The position numbers were made by a program, and so were the translations under genes. The notes under the pieces were generated by a model that saw only the letters and a list, made by a program, of their open reading frames with translations, ran no database searches and was not told the origin of the DNA. Shown here in pieces: positions 40,795-53,002 of a stretch of 64,000 nucleotides of DNA (positions are counted from its first letter, which is position 1; every line of letters starts with the position of its first letter). Origin of the DNA: Rhopalosiphum padi (taxonomy: Eukaryota; Arthropoda; Insecta; Hemiptera; Aphididae); assembly GCF_020882245.1 (NCBI RefSeq), contig NC_083598.1, positions 27,441,858 through 27,505,857 of the forward strand, in the 5' to 3' direction.

Positions 40795-41120
40795 TTATTT
40801 AACGTTAGGTATGCTCAAACATACCACGATGCGTTCACAATTTAATATTATTATTACTATTAAAGCAAAACCATTCATATGAGTCTGGGAAACAATATAG
40901 TTTATTTCGAGTCGGTAGCACAACATTCTTAACTTACGACTGCACACAATATGTGTACGCAGACGCCGACGATTTGCTCTTCAAGGGTGTTCGCGGGCCA
41001 GCAGCTGTTGACAAGTAATCGAGAGAGATTGTAATCTAAGTAGATTGCCGTTTGTGAATTAAACCGAATTAAGTTTTCCGCGGTTTAAACCACTCACCGC
41101 CGTTGTAAAGTTCTAAGCAT
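40795..41120 (-). CDS. Candidate nested three-exon small membrane-type protein
   Basis: On the minus strand: exon 1 from ATG at 41120 to 41098 (MLRTLQR and a split codon), donor GTGAGT, 93-nt intron ending TTGTCAACAG; exon 2 41004-40938 (CWPANTLEEQIVGVCVHILC, then AV), donor GTAAGT, 53-nt intron ending TTGTTTCCCAG; exon 3 40884-40795 (THMNGFALIVIIILNCERIV..., stop TAA). The phases (2, then 0) agree at both junctions, giving 59 residues with hydrophobic stretches IVGVCVHILCAV and GFALIVIIIL. The frame is also open upstream of the ATG to 41189. No family is recognised. It may be a real small gene nested antisense in the receptor intron, a spliced non-coding RNA, or a chance chain of splice-like sites in a CpG-rich patch. 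The 53-nt intron is near the lower limit for insects. Confidence 0.3.
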
Positions 41121-42760
41121 AAACAAAATTACGGTTTCGCAGCACACGCCGGCGAGCGTTGTTTTTTCTACACTCCAAACCGAGAAACGCTATCGTGGTT
41201 TTCAACTTTATTTCCACGCACGTCGTCTCCTAACTGCATTTCGGTTCAATTTAAACAGCGGGGAATTTGTTCACCTAAGTACGTGAATTAAAATATATAA
41301 ATGTATATTTATCGCGGTAATCGATATAACGACGCGCCGATTGCGACAACCGATGAGAAACAAACATTATAATATTATGTCCGTTGTCGTGAACTATTAC
41401 GTCATCATCATACACTCTTATAAAAATAAGTATTACCGACACGGATATTTCTAATCCATTGCACTCGTTCGTATATCGGAAAAGATATTCACAAAATTAT
41501 ATTTTATATTTATTCTAGAGTTTATGAATTAAATTATATTGACCGAACACGCACATTTAATATTAATACATATATATATAAAAAAAAAACATTTTCTCAA
41601 TTCATTCAGAAAATAAAACACCGTTACTCGACCACAATTTTTAAGGACTACGACTAAAAAATAAAATAAAATCATTTTTGATGGACTATAACCTATATAT
41701 TATAACACGAAAACAAAGATGATATTATTACGGCACTTATTATTATGAGACTGTACGCGCTAAGGATTTTATTTCACGACGCTTTTTGAATCGCTTACTG
41801 TTTCAGTAAACGATTCAAGTGAGTAAAACGCAAAAAAAAAAACCAAAACTCAAAAGAAAAATGAATCGTAATGACTGCCACCGTCGCTTTATTTTAATTT
41901 TAATAAATAGAAGGTGTTTCGCAGCGCATATTAATGATTCATATTTTTGCGACGGACGTTAATGAAGGCCTGAGCTGCTAGAGGCGTTAACGTCCCATCC
42001 CATCATGGCTCGTTAAACGGGTACTTGGTCCAATTAATAATAATAATATATTTGGTTTGGTTGGCTCGGAGAGTGGTGCGGAGGCGGGAGTAGATCGTTA
42101 TACACGCGTAAAGGAAGAACACGAGACCATTGATATTTTACACGGATACACATGGCCAGCCAGAAGGGGACGATTGAATGACGCTGATCCATTTGGTAAC
42201 TGGAAACGGTTCTTATTTGTCCAAAAGACAAGACTAATGCGGTTTCGTTGGCTTTGAAACCGGAGCCCTCGTTGGAAATACCCCAAGGGGCCACTGTCTT
42301 CGCACAGTGATAACTTAAGTCGTCTTATTATTTCCGTTATCACGAGCCCCGGCCGCGACGAAAAAATATTAATTTTATCGGGATTCGTGCGAGGTACAAT
42401 AATCGCACTAGCTTTCAGTAAAACACACAAAAAAACACGGAACCATCCTTTAAAACGCAGTACGGATAATATGCGTACGACATTAAAAATAGACATATAT
42501 CCGTTTTTAAAGTAACATTTTTAACGATGAAATCATTATGTGTAACGCGGTCGAATATCGCTTGATAAGAGATCGTTGTACTTACTGCACCCCGACAGTC
42601 CGCTTCTCAATTTTAAACACACACGTCGTGTGATAATAATATAACAGCCGTACTGCCGTATAATATATATCACATCAATTCACTTTTTATCTCGTGTATT
42701 TCGGTATGTTTTGCGATATTTTGTCCGCGTTCATATAAACACGCCCATGCGGCCACCATT
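41121..42760. promoter_or_regulatory. CpG-rich island
   Basis: A broad CpG-richer region, the densest block in the middle of the window. Overlapping open frames on both strands at 42034-42496 (up to 132 codons on the minus strand) show no recognisable domain. It lies just upstream of the candidate minus-strand gene and might contain its promoter. On the minus strand, a 23-codon ATG frame (MQLGDDVRGN...) precedes that gene's start at about 41242-41171. Confidence 0.3.
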
Positions 42761-43536
42761 TATGTAATTAAAAGAACATATTATAATTAGACGATAAATA
42801 CACCCAAACGTTACACATATTATATACAATATGTTTACATAAAACCTAAAATGGCGTAATACATTATGAATTCCGTGATTAAATCGTAGTGTAATATTGC
42901 ACGTGCCTTATTAACAAATTATATTAATAATAATTAGATATGCGCGCATATACACCACCGCGATTTATTCTGTTTAAACAGTCGGCGCCCGTAGAAATAA
43001 AGCTCCATCATGATATAATATGTGTATGTATTCTATTAATTTCGCGTGCGCGTTTTCAATTTATTTCCAAAAACTAAAAATTAATCATTTCATACTGTAT
43101 GGCAATGCTCGCGTGTATATATTAAGTACTCGAAATGTCTCAAATATCATAAATCACACAACAATATTATTTGTTTCACAAATAATTGCAACGGATTAAA
43201 ATAAAATTACAGTTTTACATTGTTTTTCTCTGCATCGTATACGCTTATTTGTAGTCTATATTCCTGTATAGTCTTATCCATTATTAAATTCCTCGTGACA
43301 CGACGTTTTGGGGTGCATTTATAACTATGTACCTACTTACTTTATTATTACTTATTTATACTGATTGTTCATCAAATGTATCTATCTATATATATATTGT
43401 TATTAGAATGCAATATTATTAACACAACAACATCATATAAATATTCAAGGCGTAGAGTCATTACATAGGTATTGTTATTTGCATACTAATATCAAGTCTA
43501 TAGAATGTACACAAGAATGTCGTGGTCGTAACTTAC

Positions 43537-43635
43537 AGCGTTTTGAAGGCCGGATATATTTAAATTCGCAAACTCGATGAAAACTTTAGCTGTGAATACG
43601 TTTAGTACATTCAACTGACACTCGGCGGAGGTCAT
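43537..43635 (-). CDS. Candidate first coding exon, unrecognised
   Basis: On the minus strand, ATG at 43635 opens 33 codons (MTSAECQLNVLNVFTAKVFI, then EFANLNISGLQNA) and runs straight into a perfect GTAAGT donor (43536-43531), phase 0. A TATATAAAG box lies at about 43679-43671, some 35-45 nt upstream of the ATG, which is close enough for a very short 5' leader. Composition is balanced compared with the AT-rich flanks. The next exon is unknown. An exon starting at 41189 in phase 0 (weak acceptor ending GATAG) would join it in frame to the candidate gene at 40795-41098. No family is recognised. It could be chance. Confidence 0.25.
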
Positions 43636-43670
43636 CTTTAAGTTGTGTGACTTATGAACTCAAATTTCCA

Positions 43671-43680
43671 CTTTATATAA
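43671..43680 (-). promoter_or_regulatory. TATA-box-like motif
   Basis: TTATATAAAG on the minus strand, upstream of the candidate exon at 43635. In AT-rich DNA such a motif is common by chance; only its spacing to the ATG and the donor-bounded frame make it notable. Confidence 0.2.
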
Positions 43681-45166
43681 AACAAAAGTTTTGAATTACG
43701 CTGGCAACAAAAAAATAATACTGGAAACCACGTGGCCGTATAAAAATTAGAATTTCAATGGCTTGAATACTGCAGTGGTGAAGGAAAAAAAACTTGGTAA
43801 AAAATTACAGCAGATTTTTCCACGCTACAATTGTTCATCTGAACGTATGGCAGGATGACAAATCCACATACATTCAAACTTTTTCTAGTATATATATATA
43901 TATATAAATAGTTTTTTCGGTACTTTTCACAACCACCTTATAAGAAGAAGCGGTGTAGCGTAATCTCCTGTCGTCTATTTGAGGTCAATCCTCTTTTCTA
44001 TGGGAGTGTATAAAATACGACACCATGAAAAAGTATTTTCCATTTTATATACATAGATACACTGTCATAACACAACTTTATTTTATATTCAAACAATGTA
44101 ATTTGTACAGACAATTGACAATAGGTAGATGTCAAATTATAAAGTGTAATAATGATATAAGTGCAACTGGAACATTTATTTTATCACATAAATTATAAAC
44201 GTTTTATTAAATTTACTTGCCGTTTTAGAATTAAGAATTTTTGTTAAGCCACATAGAAAAAGTATAAAACAAATTTTATTAAAAGTATACTTAGTTACGG
44301 ATGTATTTGAAATTCAGTAACTGATAAGTGATGACGTGTGTTAACAAAAATTTATATTGTAACATACAGTTGTAAAAAAAAATTGTGTTTTAAAAAATAC
44401 GAAATATCAAAATTTACATTTATGACAATTGAATGTCAAATTGAGCTGTCTTATAATAAGTTTTGATTTTGAAATACTGCACTATTTACCAATATGTATT
44501 ATAATTTATAATTTATAAATGTTTTAATATTTCCTTTGATTCAACATGGTATTTTAAATAATGATCATCAGTTGATATTTATATTAAACATTCACAAAGT
44601 TTATTGAACTGTAATCTAATTATATCTGAATACTATAATTTCAAATATCTTGACCGACCTTTTTTTCTTTATAAACTTTTAAAATTTTATTTACGATGAA
44701 ATTAGTTGGTTTTACAACATTGGTATGTTCAGATTTTTTGTAATACATTTTTTAGTTTAGGAAGATTTTAAATGTTAACACAATGTTGTTTTATATTATT
44801 TTACATATAAAATTTATTATTTTTTCAATAAATCTTAATCGTGTTTTTTTGTTTCATTAACGTTTAAATTTTAGGATTTATGACTTATAATTTATTTTAT
44901 AAGTTATTTTTGATTGAAATAATCAAATGCTAGCATTAACGTTCAAATTTAAAATAATTATATGATATAATATCACTCTATAGTTATTTGTAAAGTCTAA
45001 ATAGTGTGTCAGATATTTATATTGTATTTATACGGTGCATATACTTTTAAGTTTTGAGTGGTTTGAGAGAACTATAACGGTTTTTCAATGATGTGTTTTT
45101 TTTATCGGATAACATTTTTCAGTACATAAAAAAACTCTAAAAGTTCCATGCAGTGTTTCTACATAG
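43681..45166. other. AT-rich non-coding DNA
   Basis: No gene is recognised. A TA run lies at 43891-43906. Confidence 0.5.
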
Positions 45167-45295
45167 ATTGAACATACAGGTGAAGTAGTGAACACAGATT
45201 GTAGTTGTAAAGAGGTAGTTGTTCTCGAAAATCCTAGTAGTTTTTGTGGAAGCTGGCAAACAAAAGGTGAAAGCAAGCACCCGTTTTCAACATAA
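45167..45295 (+). pseudogene. Possible SWIM-type zinc-finger fragment
   Basis: A 42-codon frame reads IEHTGEVVNTDCSCKEVVVL and onward to a TAA at 45293. The segment T-G-E-V-V-x-x-x-C-S-C resembles the first half (CxC) of SWIM zinc fingers in transposon-derived insect proteins. A one-base shift after the CxC gives RGSCSRK, which could be a decayed CxH half. The Cys-x-His pair is not intact in either frame, so this is a weak resemblance. The minus-strand frame covering the same DNA (45085-45318) has no domain. Confidence 0.2.
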
Positions 45296-46949
45296 CTCGG
45301 ACCGTTTTGGGTAATCAAGCCATAATCTTTTTTTTTTTTTAAGTATTTTATTACAAGACAAACATTTCAAAAGTATACTTATAAAGATTTCATATTTTGT
45401 TTTGAAATATAAATATACAATAAATGTAACGGTTTTCTATAACGTAATTGTTCTGAGCTTAAATATTTACGAATAAGTTATAAGTTTATAATCTTAATTA
45501 AAACGTTGTGTGTACAAAATCTTAAATAGTTATGGATATATCGTTATAAATTAAAATATCCGACACGTGCATTATGGGTTATTAGTCATTACTAGTTAGA
45601 TATCGTTTAATTTACGTAACACGTGAAGAAAAGTATGACTCTGTTCAAAATTAACGGGGATCAATAGCGTTGACGTTATTACTTCTATTCGAAAAAGTAT
45701 AAACCTTCGAGAACATAACTAATGATACGAGTAGATTATTTTAATACATTTTTAATGGCTCTTATTATTCTATTCAAGTTTATTCGTTTGTTGTTCCTTG
45801 CAATATTACGTATTTTATTTGTTTTTGAACGTGTAAAAACAATTATAAAAAGGTAGGTTTATAAATATATTTGGTGTTATTCAAGAGTTTATCTTTAACA
45901 AAACTAACAACGAATAGTACTTATACCATTATAGATTATATGAAAGAATATTGGAATTTTCAATTAAGATAAAATCAAACCAATGTTAAACTATTTATAA
46001 CATTGATTAACGTGCATTGATATAATATTCTCCTCGAAGACACATTAGACGTAAGTCGTAAATGTTAAATAGATGATCACGTGTGTTCATAAAAAACCAT
46101 GTATTATAATTTATAACATCGTATGATAACGATCAGAATTCGGGATAGGTTCATTTTTCATTTTTCCGAAGAATATTTTCGAGTGATTCGGTCGGGTTTT
46201 TACTGAAATCCTTTTCAAAAGTGAAACATATGGACTGGTATGCATATTTTATACCTGCGTGTGTCATCTAACAGCGGTTGTTTGGCGTTCCCAAGACGAT
46301 GGTGGACAACATAATAATATTGTATAATATTATAGAAACCTCATGGGGATTTTTTGGGGTAGCAAATTATTTTTTCATCAACATAACGTGCACTGTCATC
46401 ATATCCATGCATAATATTATACAAGGTGATTCACCAAGCATGTTCGTCCTCTTTTTCTTCTTCAATAGTGCTGTTATTCAGAATCTGAGTTTTTGAATTT
46501 TTCCAGTATTTTTAAGTATTGTCCACATATTTTTTAAATTTTGAGATTTTTTGCACTACTTAAGAAGTGTCATGTGGAGATACAAAACTTCTGTTATTTA
46601 AATACTACTGTAAACTATTTGGCCTTTACATTTTCTTAAAATCGAAAATTGAACGACTAGTTTTTGAATATTTAATTGCGTATACAAATGTGAAATGATA
46701 ATAGGTCATTTATAATGAGCTGAGAGGATAGAGTAATTTATACATTCTATTCTTTGATAGTGAGTTTTGAAGGTCAATTAATTTAAAAATTGTAATAATT
46801 TTGAATTAATATATCAACATTTGAAATGTATAAAAATGGTCCAAATATTTGTAATTAATAAATTAATAATAAATACTAGGTAAGTTGTAGACCGTTGAAG
46901 CACTACCCCTTCCAAAACAGCTAAAAAAATAATATGTTTCGTGTCCACG
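45296..46949. other. AT-rich non-coding DNA
   Basis: No gene is recognised. The 72-codon frame at 46278-46496 is hydrophobic (F/I/N-rich) and has no recognisable domain. Confidence 0.45.
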
Positions 46950-47025
46950 AGCAGATAACAATATTAAACAGTTTAATAGGTACCTACTCTTCACTAATAA
47001 AAATTAAATATACTTTAGTATTTAT

Positions 47026-47121
47026 ATGACGACGGCACTACGGGGCCAACTCGAACGGAAGACATCGGTGCCCATCGCGACAAAATGGATTGTTGCAATA
47101 ATTATAATAATAATATTTTAA
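47026..47121 (+). CDS. Small open frame with hydrophobic C-terminus, unrecognised
   Basis: A 31-residue frame: a polar, basic start (MTTALRGQLERKTS) followed by WIVAIIIIIIF and a TAA. The first half is GC-rich and the hydrophobic tail comes from an ATA/ATT microsatellite, so the membrane-anchor look may be accidental. Confidence 0.12.
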   Translation: MTTALRGQLERKTSVPIATKWIVAIIIIIIF

Positions 47122-47153
47122 TCCGTGAGCGGTAGCCGTTAAATTATCCGCAG

Positions 47154-47212
47154 TGCCTCCTGGAGCGGGGAACCACGTGTTAAACGTCACCACCACTGCA
47201 TCTGTGCTCCCC
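47154..47212 (+). other. Exon-like GC-rich segment between good splice sites
   Basis: A 59-nt segment of nearly 60% GC, preceded by TTATCCGCAG and followed by GTAAGTTA, both strong splice signals. It is open in two frames; one reads PPGAGNHVLNVTTTASVLP from phase 1. That phase would match the end of the receptor exon at 29332, but the peptide does not look like the expected receptor segment. It could be an exon of a non-coding transcript, an alternative exon or a chance configuration inside the CpG-richer patch at 46950-47680. Confidence 0.3.
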
Positions 47213-47680
47213 GTAAGTTATAAACAGCCCGACAGTGAGATTACAGCACTCGGAACCAACCCCCTCCCACCCCCGGCCAATCCGAACCATTCAAGCCAAG
47301 CGTGTACGCTGTTACCGACCTCTATACCCATTCTGAGCAACCATTTATTTTTATTTTTTATTATTATCATATTCCGCATCATATAAGCCTGGGGCTGTGT
47401 GTGTATAATTAAAATAAAAATCATTGTTATTTATTATGTAGGACGTATCGTCGTCGCAGTTGTCCGAAATAACATTTTATTATTCTATTTTGTTTTGTTT
47501 ATTCGACATTCCAATCGATAAGTGCAGATGTTATGGTATATTATAATACCATTCCAATACGATAATAATAATAATTGAACATTTTTATTATTTTTTACGC
47601 AATACGCTGTCTTAACAACACTCGCCATTCATGCATCTCCGCTATCCGTGGGTTAGGTACTTCGAATGCAATTTGTTTTT
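47213..47680. other. GC-richer patch
   Basis: C-rich DNA (CCAACCCCCTCCCACCCCCG near 47257) followed by ATT-rich sequence. The read-through frame (47153-47386) is proline-rich because of the C tract. Nothing else is recognised. Confidence 0.3.
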
Positions 47681-47874
47681 CGTCCGGCTATATTCGATAT
47701 TTACTGAAGTTCAAGTTTGAATAGATAAACATATATTTTGTCTTATAATTTAAAATAAATAACGTTATTGCGTTATTTATTTCTGTGCTACTGATTACTA
47801 TTTAGCGCACTAATTACATTAATAACACAGAAAGATAATGTTTTAATGATTAATTATATAAATCTATATAAATT

Positions 47875-47878
<4 letters not shown>

Positions 47879-47912
<34 letters not shown>
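47879..47912 (+). repeat. (TA)17 microsatellite
   Basis: A perfect TA dinucleotide array followed by an A-rich tract. Confidence 0.97.
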
Positions 47913-47915
<3 letters not shown>

Positions 47916-49636
47916 AAAAAAAAAAACTCATGCATGGTCATACAACTGACAATAAGTTTAAATAGTTACATAATATTATGTCAGTGTTAAAAATAAAAAT
48001 AATTTTTTAAGGTGTTAAATTGCAAGATAAAAATATGGTTTGTGTCGAGTAGGGTTGAGTGAGTCTCAATTCATTTTTCGCAAATCATGGATTGTTTCTG
48101 TAGTTTTTAATACGTGTCGTATGAAAACATACCATACAATTATGAATAGTAATAACTAATGGCTATTTATTATACTTCCCCACTAGATTGTTGTAATAAT
48201 TGTATTGTCATGAAATAAAAGTTGCAGGAAATAAACAAAACGCATGTTGCATATTTTATAAAACTACCCTTTCACTTTATGTACATATATGTATTAAAAT
48301 ACCTGTTATATCACTGAACAAAAGAACATATTCTTTTATTTTTATTTTATGTAATTTCATATTACTAATTATTAATTACACACTAGTATACAATCATAGA
48401 CATGCCAAATTCTATAATTAACGCAAAATTAAAATATTGAATAATAAATGCAATACATTTTGAATGAAAAACGATTTATTTTTAATGATGTTTTTCTAAA
48501 AAACTAATTTTATTTTGTAAATTGGGTATTGCGTTTAATTGTGTTAAAAAAAATATATAATATATAAATAGGAATATTTTTCAAACAAATCAAATACAAA
48601 TTAACTGAGAAAAAGAGTGCCTCATATAATGTTAAATATAATAAATTACACATCTGTGTATGCTTAATACTTTAACAATATATTTACTCGATACAAAACA
48701 TAATTATGCAAACTTTTTATTGTGTAGCCTACAAAATATGATAAATGAGTTTAGTTTCTGGTAAGTAACAATAATGTTTTATTGTTTTATAACTGCATAA
48801 CTTTTTTGGGAATATAATTAATCGTTCAGAAAAGTGAATATATATATTATTATTTCTATTGACGCGTGTATTTTAGTATATGCAAAACGACGATAGAAAT
48901 TGTATTTATCGATAAAAAAAAAATATCCAAATTCTACCCAAGCCCGATGACACGTACGTTTCTTTGATGACTGTCTTCATGATAAAGATAAAATATTATT
49001 ACCTTTATTAATATCATTATTTTTATGAATCTAAGTGGCTAATAAAATAAGGGCTTAAAACACGCTTCTTTATTGCGATAGAACAAAAATAATGAGAGCT
49101 AGGTAGTCAGTTTTTATTGTTACGCCTATATTTTCTCCGGAAAGTTTGCAGTAAAATAAATACACATAATTGACCAGTTAATCCGGTACGTTTAGGTACC
49201 AGTTATAAACCAGCTGTATTTTATATGTATTTTATATGTATATCATACAGATTACTACAATGCGAAATAAGAACTTACGTTGTAACAACTACGTATATAT
49301 AAGTTACTACACTTAAGCTGTTTTTATATACACGCATATATATATGTAATAACAGTAGCGACTGACTAGTCATTAGACGAATGGGTGACGTTGGGAGACG
49401 TGAGGGTGAAAGTGGAATTTAATCATACAAAATTACAAAAGTTCATTTTCGTATAAACACGGTTCGTCTTAAGTATACACAATATTCAGTATACAAATGC
49501 GCCAAGTTGCCGTTGAACTCGATTATTGCTTAAATACCTACTTTTGATAAGCGGCTGGAAAAGGCACAGGACCTATCATAACCAGATTAATCTGTTCCGA
49601 CTTTATATAAAATAAATGTATAATATACATATATAT

Positions 49637-49690
49637 ACACACACACACACACCCTTCACACACACACATACACACACACACACACACATA
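49637..49690 (+). repeat. Interrupted (CA)n microsatellite
   Basis: CA arrays interrupted by CCTT and AT units. Confidence 0.95.
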
Positions 49691-52600
49691 CGCATATTAT
49701 ATGCGCATAAGACATCGCAGCGATGGTTTTACTTTACACTGTACATTTTAAATATATAAATAATATACCGCGCACGCTGCTCCGAAATAATTCCCAACTA
49801 TTCGTAAGACTATCGCCTTCTCGTACATTTAATACATTACGCTGCACGGATCAGAAAACAAAAATGAATCTCTGGAAAATAATATTTCGTCGTATTATAT
49901 ATTATAATATCCTAAAATATATGCACCATATAAGCTGTAGGGTATGATAATTTCTACGTAACGCTAACTGCGTTTAAGATATGTCATCCGATTAAAATAC
50001 ACGATAAGCCCGAAACAACGTTTTATATAATATATAATAATATATATATATACGTGTATAGACGTGTATTATAACCATCATAGTTGATATAATAATAATT
50101 CGTAATAACGCGAATGAAAAATAAGAAAATTATAAGCTTTGTTCTCTATACGTGTATATTATATAGATGTATTGCACTATTACACATTATATTATATGGA
50201 TTAAGTATGAGGCGCGTTATCGAACGGTACAGTATTTACTGAATATAACTAGAAACATTTGATGTATTTATATAATTATATAATAGGTTAATGTATAGGT
50301 ACTATCAAATTAACTGTTAAGATACAACTATTTTATTATTACCATCATGTAATATTATATACCTAGAAAGTGATAGTCAATATGCGACGACGATCCGTTT
50401 TTTGTATACTAATTACAAATTGTCCAAGTCAACAATTGTATTTTGAAAAATAAAATACCCATGTGCCTATATATAGATTAAAGTTTTGATAAAACAACAT
50501 TTTTATTTTTTACAAAACAATGACCATAATTGTTTGCTATATTATTATCATAGCGATTCTTTAATACTTATAAATACATTTTTTTTTAAAGAAACCCAAT
50601 GTATAATCAATTGCATTTGAAAACAAAATATTGTTTAAAAAAATAAAATAGTTAATAAGTATTCTGATTTAATAATTTGTTATAAAAGTATAAAATATTT
50701 TGTTTTATTATAATTATTTATATTTAGATAAATTGCGTTTAACGACATCCTTCAGATATTAAAAAAAAAACTTAAAAGTTAACATCTAAAAAACAATCTA
50801 AATATTACTAAAAATATATGGTGAAATTAAGTGCTATATCGTTTTATTCTCACAAACTGAATTATAAAATTAAAGTAGTTAAGTAGTCAATTATTAATTA
50901 GATCATCCGTATAAACAAGAAAATTGTATTTTAATTCAATACTATTAAAAACAGTTAGATTGACTTATATTCTAAGTATATCCCTACATGATATGAAACT
51001 TCAAACAATATATTACCTGGGTTCAGACTTTATATTTTTTTTGTTTCAAAACTTTAGCACAAGTTTTTCCATAAAAAACTTTTTAGTCTATATACTCAAA
51101 AAATGTATTTTTGTTCACAAACGTTACATATATTTTTTTTAAATAATTGTATATAGTCTTATTTTGAAAGCATATCATATTGAAAAACAAAAGTTCACAT
51201 TGACTAGTATTTCTGAAATATATTATCGTACCAATTATATTATTATAAAATATTGCATGATATAGTAGAAATGTATACTTTTATACTTTAAATGACAGAA
51301 AACATATTTTTTATGAATTTCTTCAATGAACATATAATTTTGAAACTGATATATTTCAATATTAAAAGGATACAATTTCAAATAGTCAAAGTTTGTAAAA
51401 GTATCCATAATTATATTTTTATTTTATTTCAGGAATGAATAATCAAGTAATATTCACTTTTTTATTTTTGAAAATTGTTATTTCATTCCACAGCTTAGAA
51501 TAAATGAATAAGAATTATTAGGTAACTCAAGAAATTACAAAATCATAAAAAAAAGTTTTCACAATAAACTCCAAAAAGTTTTTCTATTTATAGTATAAAT
51601 ATTAAATATAAAATTAAAAAAATAAATAAACATGGCATAAGAATTGTATAGAAGACAACGACTTAAATAATATTTAGCTAGAGAATTAAACTAAATTAAA
51701 TGTATTTAAATTAAAATTGTTTACATATAAATGTAAATTTGTAGACATAAATAATGATATTGTAAATAAAACTAACCGGCTTAATGTATCTGAATCGACA
51801 ATATACGTCATCGGGTAATGGGTAGCCCTATCTGCGGAATACTGTAATTAAGTAAGGATTTAAATATAAAAACGATTTTATAAAATAATCGCTATGAACG
51901 TGTTTCGAGGGCTAAGAATAATAATTTAATTCTATGCGCATAATTATTTTGCAATACACATTGTATAGATGTACAGCCTATAATCGAATATAATACCTAT
52001 ATCGGACGGATTAACCGGATATACAATAAAGACTAAAAGGGATGTATACCATGCGAATACTTTAGTTTCTCCTAATAAACATGATATTTTAGATTTTTAT
52101 TATCAGCGGTTCGGGCCCGTTGTATTATTATTATTATTATTATTATCAACACGTACATAATATCGTTAATTATGATGTGCCGAGTGTTGTGGTCGTTATC
52201 GAATCAGCAATAACTACATAGCATATACATTATACACACATAATGAACCACGGTTGTAATTCTGAAAACAATTACCAGTACCTACAGAATGTTTCCCGAT
52301 GTAAAATATTGTTCAATGACAAACGAATAAATAAATAATATATTTTATTACCGCGCATTATTTACCCGCGGCCATTAACATTGGCTTTCGACAATCAATA
52401 TTCTTCGACGAGATATTCTCATTCGGTAATAGTAATAATTATAATAAATTATTGCTATTATACAACATGCTACCTGTACTAATACTAAAAATTGTTTTAT
52501 AGTGAGTTGTAATGACATCGAAATATCATGTCCGTATAGGTTTTTTAATATTGAGATTATGTATTTATGTCCCTTGACCATAGCGATACGTAAATTAACA

Positions 52601-52795
52601 AATCGATTCGAGTGGAATCCTTAAGGCATAATAAGGCTATTATATTACTTCACTTATAAAATATACACTTCGAAAAAAATAAAAATGACTTAATCAATTA
52701 TTCGCTTAAATCCACGTCTATGTACGGCGTTTTAAACGTCGTGAAAAAACCCTAAAGGTTCAAAACAATATTGACTGATAATTTTGCTATAATAA

Positions 52796-53002
52796 TATTA
52801 TTATTATGCTCATCACATACTCAATACTATTCTATTTGAGTATAAAGTCAACATTCTGCGTTGCATTCGGAATCGCAAGAGTGTGTCTCCAGAGTATCTC
52901 ATAAATTCTATTGGGATGTCTGAAATGCCACGCAAGACGGAAATTCTTAAACATTCCGTTGCAATATCTATAGCTGAGTTATCAAAAACAAATACAAAAT
53001 AG
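52796..53002 (+). pseudogene. Coding-like open segment, unrecognised
   Basis: An open stretch of about 68 codons ending in TAG. The 3' part reads VNILRCIRNRKSVSPEYLIN, then SIGMSEMPRKTEILKHSVAI and SIAELSKTNTK. It is rich in K, R, E and S, with GC content well above the surroundings, and looks like real protein. A weak acceptor-like TTCTATTTGAG ends at 52840, in phase with the frame. There is no start codon with a good context, no signal peptide and no recognised domain. It may be a terminal exon or a gene or transposon fragment. The minus-strand frame over the same DNA is likely its shadow. Confidence 0.25.

Larger units (their letters stand above)
47681..52795. other. AT-rich non-coding DNA with microsatellites
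   Basis: No gene or complete transposon is recognised. Frames such as 48200-48421, 49723-49947 and 50924-51142 have no recognisable domain. A splice-bounded 33-nt segment at about 48729-48761 was judged too AT-rich to call. Confidence 0.5.

Noticed and set aside
42098..42496. 132-codon minus frame
   Set aside because: No recognisable motif. It overlaps open frames on both strands, as expected in a CpG-rich patch with few stop codons.
46421..46445. GGTGATTCACCAAGCATG, resembling the end of an insect DNA element
   Set aside because: No matching inverted end or target duplication was found nearby.
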